Source: Ardenticatenaceae bacterium
GTDB taxonomy: Bacteria > Chloroflexota > Anaerolineae > Promineifilales > Promineifilaceae
Assembly (NCBI GenBank): GCA_020634565.1
Contig: JACKBN010000030.1
Span: 1-20,347 of the forward strand
Length of the DNA stretch: 20,347 bases
Direction of reading: 5' to 3'
The notes below the pieces were generated by a model that searched no databases, was not told where the DNA came from, and worked only from the letters and a program-made list of their open reading frames with translations. Positions 15,753 through 20,347 of the stretch are shown here, one piece after another (the first letter of the stretch is position 1; every line of letters starts with the position of its first letter). Both the position numbers and the translations under genes were made by a program.

Positions 15753-16706
15753 TTAGGCTGGTTTAACGTGTGCGCCGGGGACCGGGACTCTGTCCAGAAT
15801 ATCCTGCACAATGGCGTCTGGTTCAATATCCTTGATGCGGGCGGCTGGCCCTACAATAATGCGGTGGCTTAAAGCCGCGCTGGCCAGATGTTTCACATCG
15901 TCTGGCAGCACGTAATCGCGCCCGAACATGGCCGCGCGCGCCTGACTCAGCCGGTACAAGGCCAGTGCCCCGCGTGAACTGGAGCCTAGATACACATCGG
16001 GGTGCTCACGGGTGCGCCGCACAACCTCAATGATGTACTCTTTCACCAGATCATCAAGGTAAATCTCTTTAACGGCCGTTTGCACCTCCAACAGCTCTTC
16101 TACCGAAACGGCCTGGGTAATGGATTCAATGGGATGCTTAAACTGCTGCCGGTCCAAAATATCCATTTCCTGTTCTTTACTAGGATAGCCCAGGCGGATA
16201 CGGAGCAGAAAGCGGTCTAGCTGCGCTTCTGGTAGGGGGAAGGTGCCTTCATACTCAATGGGGTTTTGCGTGGCCAGTACCATAAAAGGCGCTTCCAGCG
16301 GGTAAGTCGTGCCATCCACCGTCACCTGCTTCTCTTCCATTGCTTCCAGCAGGGCAGACTGCGTTTTTGGTGTGGCCCGGTTGATCTCATCCACCAGCAC
16401 AATTTGGGCATGAATAGGCCCTGGCCGGAACTCAAATTCACGCGTTTTCTGGTTGAAAACAGAAACGCCAGTCACGTCACTGGGGAGCATGTCTGGCGTA
16501 AATTGAATACGCTGAAATTTGCAGCCAACAGATTTGGATAGTGATTTTGCCAAAACCGTTTTGCCGACGCCGGGTACATCTTCAATAAGAAGGTGCCCCT
16601 GGCACAACAGGCCTAACACAGTGAGCTGCACGGCCGAACGTTTACCGACAATAACTTTTTCTACATTCTCCACAATTCTGTTGGCGACTGCCTCGATATC
16701 TGCCAT
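15753..16706 (-). CDS. MoxR family AAA+ ATPase
   Basis: This 317-residue protein is full length for MoxR. It has Walker A EDVPGVGKT (42-50), Walker B IVLVDEINRA (102-111), the sensor stretch LATQNPIEYEGTFPLPEAQLDRF typical of MoxR proteins, and the C-terminal lid domain with SSSRGALAL. MoxR ATPases act as chaperones that remodel or activate partner proteins, usually VWA or DUF58 proteins, at the membrane. It is first in the minus-strand operon MoxR-DUF58-PDZ-LCP. The start is well supported by GAAGGAG about 8 nt upstream of ATG 16706. The operon lacks the transglutaminase-like (TgpA) gene often found with MoxR/DUF58, at least within this window. The PDZ and LCP genes take that place. Confidence 0.93.
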   Translation of the reverse strand: MADIEAVANRIVENVEKVIVGKRSAVQLTVLGLLCQGHLLIEDVPGVGKTVLAKSLSKSVGCKFQRIQFTPDMLPSDVTGVSVFNQKTREFEFRPGPIHAQIVLVDEINRATPKTQSALLEAMEEKQVTVDGTTYPLEAPFMVLATQNPIEYEGTFPLPEAQLDRFLLRIRLGYPSKEQEMDILDRQQFKHPIESITQAVSVEELLEVQTAVKEIYLDDLVKEYIIEVVRRTREHPDVYLGSSSRGALALYRLSQARAAMFGRDYVLPDDVKHLASAALSHRIIVGPAARIKDIEPDAIVQDILDRVPVPGAHVKPA

Positions 16707-16733
16707 CTAGAAGCTCCTTCTCATGAGAATTTT

Positions 16734-16778
16734 CAATTGTGCGGGCAATTGTATCATAAACTGTAATTTGGGTGACAA
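16734..16778 (-). promoter_or_regulatory. Candidate promoter of the MoxR operon with a CAATTG doublet
   Basis: On the minus strand TTGTCA (16778-16773) and TACAAT (16753-16748) resemble -35 and -10 boxes, but with a long 19-bp spacer. Two CAATTG palindromes (16734-16739 and 16746-16751) are separated by 6 bp. One overlaps the -10 box and the other lies just downstream, where a repressor could sit. The divergent 277-bp gap 16707-16983 also holds a TCGTTGGG direct repeat (16790, 16801), one dispersed palindrome (16878) and the 12-bp palindrome CATAACGTTATG (16897-16908). Confidence 0.35.
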
Positions 16779-16983
16779 TACAGGGTCATTCGTTGGGAAA
16801 TCGTTGGGTAGCGGCGGGGTTTGACCGGAAAATCATGCGCCATTTTACCCAGCATTGCAGAAAATCTGGAAAGGAAAACGGCCGTTCTCATCCAGTCATA
16901 ACGTTATGGGCACAAAAGAGAGGGGCAGCGGCCCGTTTTGGGCTATGATTGGCGGGTTCACGACTGCAAAAAGGAGAATTTGG

Positions 16984-17904
16984 ATGCAAAAAGCAATTTT
17001 GGTAACGGGTGCCAGCACCGGCATCGGGCATCATCTGGCTCACTATTTGGCTGAGCGCGATCATCTCGTGTACGCCGGGGTGCGCAAAGAGGCGGATTTT
17101 GCGGCACTCAGTGGCAGCAAAAACATCGTGCCGCTTAAGCTGGATGTCACGGATCTGGGGCAAATTGAAACGGCCGTAACCCACATCACTGCTCAGGGAA
17201 CCGGATTGTATGGGCTGGTCAACAATGCTGGGCTGGGCGGTTTGGGTCACCTCACCACCTGGAGCGAAGCAGAGTTTCAGCAGATTTTTGATGTCAACGT
17301 GGCGGGGCCGTGGCGTGTCAGCAATGCGTTTATGGACTTATTGCTGGCAGCGCAGGGGCGTATTGTCAATATCGGCTCCCAGGGTGGCTCCGTCACCAAA
17401 GCGTTGTTTGGCCCCTACACCATGACCAAACACGCGCTGGAAGCGTACACGGTAGCCTTGAATGAGGAGTTACGGCCGTTTCAGGTGCATGTTAGCATTG
17501 TGCAGCCCGGCGGCATCGTCTCCAATATCGGGGTCAACGGGCTGCCCAACATGATGGCTCGCTTGCGCCGCGCCCAGCCTCCCTTTGCCGAACAAGCCCA
17601 GCAAATCCTGGCCAGCTTTGAAAGCCCGCCAACACCGCCAGACCCCGATGCGCCTGAGTCAGAAACCAATCGCCAACCGTCGTCGCCGGAAATTGTGGCA
17701 ACGGCCGTTTACCATGCCCTCTTTGCCGACAAGCCCAAACTGCGCTACATGGTCGGCACCCAATGGGAAGGCGACCGCGTCATCAATGCCCTGCTCGACA
17801 AGCTTTTGGACGCCAACGATAGTCCTGCGCACCGTTATTCCCGCGACGAGTTGGTGTCCTTGCTAGACCAGCATCTCGCCGCCAGAACGCACGCTTCGGC
17901 GTAA
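16984..17904 (+). CDS. Short-chain dehydrogenase/reductase (classical SDR)
   Basis: From ATG 16984 the protein has 306 residues. The cofactor motif TGASTGIG (8-15), LDVTD (53-57), NNAG (80-83), S132 and Y145-x-x-x-K149 (YTMTK) are all intact, so it should be an active NAD(P)H-dependent oxidoreductase. The closest pattern is the retinol-dehydrogenase/17-beta-like SDR group (AFMDLLLAAQGRIVNIGS, ALNEELRPFQVHVSIVQPGG). The substrate is unknown. A proline-rich insertion (PPTPPDPDAPESE) lies near 218-230. The reading frame is open back to 16855, but AAAGGAG just upstream of ATG 16984 and the position of TGASTGIG near residue 8 fix the start. It is a single-gene unit, divergent from the MoxR operon. 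Confidence 0.88.
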   Translation: MQKAILVTGASTGIGHHLAHYLAERDHLVYAGVRKEADFAALSGSKNIVPLKLDVTDLGQIETAVTHITAQGTGLYGLVNNAGLGGLGHLTTWSEAEFQQIFDVNVAGPWRVSNAFMDLLLAAQGRIVNIGSQGGSVTKALFGPYTMTKHALEAYTVALNEELRPFQVHVSIVQPGGIVSNIGVNGLPNMMARLRRAQPPFAEQAQQILASFESPPTPPDPDAPESETNRQPSSPEIVATAVYHALFADKPKLRYMVGTQWEGDRVINALLDKLLDANDSPAHRYSRDELVSLLDQHLAARTHASA

Positions 17905-17929
17905 CGTAATCGTAAGGGATGCCGTAAGT

Positions 17930-17958
17930 TTGACTGCCTAAATTTTGTGTAATATGAT
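17930..17958 (+). promoter_or_regulatory. Strong-looking sigma70 promoter
   Basis: TTGACT (17930-17935) and TATGAT (17953-17958) are each 5/6 matches to consensus, with the optimal 17-bp spacer. Transcription should begin near 17965, inside the inverted repeats at 17959-17992. No reading frame begins nearby. The next gene starts at 18293, so the product is a leader or a small RNA. Confidence 0.65.
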
Positions 17959-17992
17959 TAGTTGATACGTCAACTAGTTGTGACTGCAACTA
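17959..17992. promoter_or_regulatory. Two overlapping inverted repeats (TAGTTG/CAACTA) on the transcription start, probable operator
   Basis: TAGTTG-N6-CAACTA occurs twice in a row (17959-17976 and 17975-17992), sharing the dinucleotide TA, with half-sites repeating every 16 bp. The first copy extends to a 7-bp arm (TAGTTGA/TCAACTA). The block covers the predicted start site, the classic position for a repressor. The form suits a dimeric helix-turn-helix regulator of MarR or similar type, but I cannot name the protein and none is encoded in the window. Confidence 0.6.
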
Positions 17993-18200
17993 ATTCCTTG
18001 CTAGTAAGATAACTGGATACGGCCGTTCATCAAGATTCACCACGGGAAGAATGTGAACCAGACCTTGCGCCCAAACTGCGGAACCTGCCGCAACCAACAC
18101 ACAATTTTTTTTAGCCAGCGCCAATGCCTGAATCTGTTGGCTAAAACGCTCTTTTGTTAATCAAAACCGCTGCTGCCGCAAACGGCAAGAGCGGTTTTTT
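17965..18200 (+). ncRNA. Candidate structured small RNA or regulated leader upstream of the amylase gene
   Basis: This is the transcript predicted from the promoter at 17930-17958 to the terminator at 18163-18200, about 235 nt, with no convincing reading frame. It contains a 9-bp hairpin TTTTAGCCA (18109-18117)/TGGCTAAAA (18138-18146) just before the terminator. The word CTGCCGCAA occurs at 18085-18093 and again in the terminator's left arm at 18173-18181, so the upstream copy could compete for CGGCA (18183-18187) as an antiterminator. A 10-bp direct repeat TTTGTTAATC (18153, 18202) flanks the terminator. It matches no riboswitch I recognise. A free small RNA and an attenuator for the amylase gene are both possible. 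Confidence 0.4.
18163..18200 (+). terminator. Rho-independent terminator
   Basis: AAAACCGCT (18163-18171) pairs with AGCGGTTTT (18190-18198). After a 2x2 internal loop, TGCCG (18174-18178) pairs with CGGCA (18183-18187) around a CAAA loop. It is followed by TTTTTTGTTTGTT. The stem, loop and U-rich tail are those of an intrinsic terminator. It lies 93 bp before the amylase start codon, so it must be read through, regulated, or bypassed by a weak promoter downstream. Confidence 0.8.
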
Positions 18201-18292
18201 GTTTGTTAATCCACCCATTTAGAGGCGGCGTTGGCCCATCGGAGTGCCATCCCCGCTATTCTCACTGAAATTTGTAGCAGTTCGGAGGAAAC

Positions 18293-20347
18293 ATGAGTCA
18301 AAAATCGCAGTTAGCCCGGCCATTTCCTAAAAAATGGCATTTGTTTTTGGGCCTTAGCCTGTTTCTGCTGTTGCTGGTTCCTCTCAATCTAGCCTTTGGG
18401 GCAGATTGGGTGATTGCCGGTAACTTTCAGGATGATTTGCCCGGTGCGCCTTGCGGCGAATGGGACAATGCCTGTGCCGCCACCACCACGGAAGATACCA
18501 ATGGTGATGGCGTTAATCGTCTTATCGTCGATGGCTTGCCCGCAGGCGCCTATGAATACAAAGTGGTTGAATTAGGCAACTGGAACAACGCCTTTCCCGT
18601 TGACAACGTTGCCTTCACCACCGACGGGGGGCAGGTGCGTTGGTACTTCCAACCCGGCGACAACCACATCGCCGATAACTTCAACCAATGCATCGCCACC
18701 GTGGCTGGCAGCTTCCAAAGCCAGTTAGGTGGTGGCGATTGGTCACCTGACAACTTGCGCACCATGCTGTGGCAGGAAGCACCCGGCAGCGATTGGTACA
18801 GCTTCACGGCAACAATTCCCGCTGGCGACTGGGCTTACAAAGTTGCCCGCAACGAAGCATGGGACGAGAGCTACCCTCCCGACAACGTCGCTTTGAGCCT
18901 GGCTGCCGAAACGGCCGTTACCTTTCGCTACAATTGTGCCGACAACACCGTGGAACATGAAATTCAAACCACCGCCAATCCTGAATGGGTCGTGGCTGGT
19001 AACTTCCAGGATGATTTGCCCGTTTCCGCTGCTTGTGGCGAGTGGAACAATGCCTGTCTGGAAACCGGCATGGAAGATAACAACGCTGACGGTGTTTACC
19101 GGCTAGAAGGCAACGATTTGCCCGCGGCCACTTACGAGTACAAAGTTGTTGAGTACAACAATTGGAACAATGCGTATCCGGCAGATAACGTCGGCTTTAG
19201 TGCGGATGGCAGCCAGATGCGCTGGTATTTCCAACCCGGCGAGAACCGCGTGGCCGACAATGCCAACCAGTGTATTGCCACCGTCGCGGGTAACTTGCAG
19301 CCAGTGATCGGCGGGCCAGAATGGTCGCCGGACAACCTGCGCACGATGCTGTGGCAGGAAGCGCCCGGCAGCGACTGGTACAGCTTCACCGCCACGCTGC
19401 CCGCTGGTTTGTACGAATACAAAATTGCCCGCAATGAAGCATGGGATGAGAGTTATCCTGGCGGTAATGTTGTGTTGGATGTGGCTGCGGAAACGGCCGT
19501 TACCATCCGCTACAACTGTGCCGATAACACCGTTGAAGATAGCATCAACAACCCCAGTGGTGGAGCCGAGCACGATAACGACATCTGGTGGAACGATCTC
19601 GGCCACGACAGTCGCGATACGCTGTTCCGCACGCCGGGTGGGGCGGTAGAGGCCGGTACGGCCGTTACCCTCCGTCTCCGTGCCGCCAGCAACGATCTCA
19701 CCGGCGCGCAGGTGCGCGTCTGGGATGATCGTCTGAATGTGCAAATGCTGCTCAACATGACTCTGGCCGCTGACGATGGCACCTACGAATATTGGGAAGC
19801 CGCCGTACCCGCCAGCGCCGAACCGACCATTTACTGGTATCGTTTCATTGCCCAGGACGGAACGGCCGTTGCCTATTACGAAGACGATGCCTCCCGCAAC
19901 GGTGGTTGGGGCCAAACCTTTGGCGACAGCCCAGACAACGGCTGGCAGCTCACCGTCTACGACCCCACTTTCCAGACCCCAGATTGGGTGAAAAATGGCA
20001 TCATGTACCAGATTTTCCCCGAGCGGTTCCGCGACGGTGATCCGGCCAACAACATGCCGGCTGGCAGCTTCCATTACGACATCCCCGGCGGAAGCATCGT
20101 CCGCTCTGAGAGCAGCGAGTGGCACACACCAATTTGCGATCCGCGTGATGAAAACGAATGTTTTGGCGCTTACAGCCATAACTTCTACGGCGGCGATTTG
20201 CAGGGCATCCTCGACAAGCTGGATTACCTGCAAGGGCTGGGCGTGACGGTCATTTATATGAACCCGATCTTCGAATCGCCGTCGAATCATAAATACGACA
20301 CCACCGACTTTGGCGTGATTGACGACAACTTTGGCGATCTGGCCCTG
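18293..20347 (+). CDS. Secreted GH13 amylase/pullulanase-type enzyme with duplicated X25-like modules (3' end outside window)
   Basis: The frame is open for 685 codons to the window edge. GGAGGAA precedes ATG 18293. Residues 1-36 are a signal peptide (LFLGLSLFLLLLVPLNLAFG, cleavage before ADW). Residues about 37-420 hold four small beta modules in A-B-A-B order. The A type begins W-V-x-AGNFQDDLP and the B type ATVAG-x-(F/L)-Q. They end in YEYKVA-x-NEAWDESYP, typical of the pullulanase X25 alpha-glucan-binding module. A CBM34-like N-domain follows (about 425-560), then the start of the GH13 barrel: NGIMYQIFPERFRDGDPANN near 567-586 and SNHKYDTTDFGVIDDNFG at the end. The catalytic Asp/Glu/Asp lie beyond the window. 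The role inferred is extracellular starch or glycogen breakdown. Amylopullulanase, neopullulanase and alpha-amylase cannot be separated here. Confidence 0.87.
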   Translation, partial: MSQKSQLARPFPKKWHLFLGLSLFLLLLVPLNLAFGADWVIAGNFQDDLPGAPCGEWDNACAATTTEDTNGDGVNRLIVDGLPAGAYEYKVVELGNWNNAFPVDNVAFTTDGGQVRWYFQPGDNHIADNFNQCIATVAGSFQSQLGGGDWSPDNLRTMLWQEAPGSDWYSFTATIPAGDWAYKVARNEAWDESYPPDNVALSLAAETAVTFRYNCADNTVEHEIQTTANPEWVVAGNFQDDLPVSAACGEWNNACLETGMEDNNADGVYRLEGNDLPAATYEYKVVEYNNWNNAYPADNVGFSADGSQMRWYFQPGENRVADNANQCIATVAGNLQPVIGGPEWSPDNLRTMLWQEAPGSDWYSFTATLPAGLYEYKIARNEAWDESYPGGNVVLDVAAETAVTIRYNCADNTVEDSINNPSGGAEHDNDIWWNDLGHDSRDTLFRTPGGAVEAGTAVTLRLRAASNDLTGAQVRVWDDRLNVQMLLNMTLAADDGTYEYWEAAVPASAEPTIYWYRFIAQDGTAVAYYEDDASRNGGWGQTFGDSPDNGWQLTVYDPTFQTPDWVKNGIMYQIFPERFRDGDPANNMPAGSFHYDIPGGSIVRSESSEWHTPICDPRDENECFGAYSHNFYGGDLQGILDKLDYLQGLGVTVIYMNPIFESPSNHKYDTTDFGVIDDNFGDLAL
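18401..19562 (+). repeat. Tandem duplication of about 580 bp inside the amylase gene
   Basis: The block from 18401 (ADWVIAGNFQDDLP) recurs from 18983 (EWVVAGNFQDDLP), a period of 579-582 nt. Stretches are nearly identical at the DNA level. For example, the sequences from 18749 and from 19331, both starting GACAAC, differ mostly at third codon positions across about 60 bases. The protein copies share most residues (NLRTMLWQEAPGSDWYSFTA in both). Each contains one dispersed palindrome at the equivalent place (18911 and 19493). Confidence 0.85.

Larger units (their letters stand above)
151..19869. repeat. Dispersed palindrome ACGGCCGT (AACGGCCGTT), 45 copies by eye
   Basis: First bases of each ACGGCCGT copy are: 151, 252, 735, 1117, 1173, 1628, 2036, 2571, 2874, 3243, 4217, 4627, 5788, 6107, 6557, 7358, 7677, 7878, 8340, 9200, 9373, 9732, 10958, 11349, 12256, 13204, 13345, 13388, 13444, 13510, 13756, 13876, 14065, 15519, 15701, 16072, 16878, 17170, 17472, 17701, 18019, 18911, 19493, 19658 and 19862. 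Of these, 24 are the full 10-mer AACGGCCGTT. In coding sequence it is read in every frame, as Thr-Ala-Val, Asn-Gly-Arg or Arg-Pro-Phe/Leu. Six copies are intergenic. Single-base variants (for example at 1486, 2608, 5311, 10441, 12566, 14477) look like decayed copies. The count is manual and could be off by a few. Confidence 0.95.

Noticed and set aside
13650..16917. 15-bp exact repeat GTTATGGGCACAAAA at the LCP start (13664-13650, minus) and before the SDR gene (16903-16917)
   Set aside because: A 15-bp match somewhere in 20 kb on either strand is not improbable by chance (about 0.4 expected), and the flanks diverge at once.
16855..16983. In-frame upstream extension of the SDR gene
   Set aside because: The strong AAAGGAG ribosome-binding site before 16984 and the usual distance to TGxxxGIG favour the shorter start. 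The extension would include a dispersed palindrome and a second palindrome typical of non-coding DNA.
151..19869. The ACGGCCGT copies as a CRISPR array or regular spaced repeat
   Set aside because: Spacing ranges from about 40 to 1450 bp with no periodicity, and most copies lie inside genes.
151..19869. The ACGGCCGT copies as a transcription-factor operator
   Set aside because: Most are deep inside coding regions, at any distance from starts, and about a hundred times too frequent for a specific regulon.
19103..20290. 395-codon minus-strand open frame opposite the amylase gene
   Set aside because: The plus strand has a signal peptide, X25-like repeats and GH13 motifs in one uninterrupted frame. 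The antisense product shows repeats only because the DNA is duplicated.

Overview
The window reads as a bacterial chromosome segment of roughly 55% GC (estimated by eye) that is densely coding. I infer a Chloroflexota, probably Anaerolineae-like, host. The grounds are a very large O-antigen-ligase-like/TPR membrane protein with the N-terminal signature VFEPDKLTLMRS, an acyl-ACP desaturase, TolB-like PD40 surface proteins and a MoxR/DUF58/LCP set. No rRNA or tRNA is present to confirm this.

Layout. (1) At 1-69 (minus) is the first 23 codons of a Phd/YefM-type antitoxin behind two GTAC-rich palindromes. (2) At 297-8650 (plus) lie a 1490-residue polytopic Wzy/O-antigen-ligase-like protein fused to TPRs and a C-terminal cyclophilin, a WecA/TagO-type polyprenyl-phosphate sugar-1-phosphate transferase, and a membrane-anchored PD40 protein. 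(3) At 8671-12109 (plus) lie a class I SAM methyltransferase with a possibly leaderless promoter, miaB, and an acyl-ACP desaturase. (4) At 16706-12168 (minus) is a four-gene operon: MoxR AAA+ ATPase, DUF58 protein, membrane-anchored double-PDZ protein, LCP-family lipoprotein. (5) At 16984-17904 (plus) is an SDR oxidoreductase. (6) At 17905-18292 is a 388-bp non-coding stretch with a good sigma70 promoter, two overlapping inverted repeats on the start region, and a rho-independent terminator. (7) From 18293 to the window end is a secreted GH13 amylase/pullulanase-type enzyme, cut by the edge, with a duplicated pair of X25-like modules.

How the genes fit. The WecA/TagO-like enzyme (glycan initiation), the Wzy_C protein (polymerisation or ligation) and the LCP protein (attachment of lipid-linked glycans to the wall) suggest a cell-surface glycopolymer pathway. 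MoxR and DUF58 usually act together in envelope or chaperone functions, and the LCP protein is in their operon. The amylase is an extracellular alpha-glucan degrader.

The most striking signal is not a gene. The palindrome ACGGCCGT occurs 45 times by my count, 24 of them as AACGGCCGTT, where about 0.3 would be expected for an 8-mer under uniform base use. It occurs in all three reading frames and in every intergenic region longer than about 130 bp. It resembles the HIP1 phenomenon of cyanobacteria, but with a different sequence that I cannot tie to a described element.
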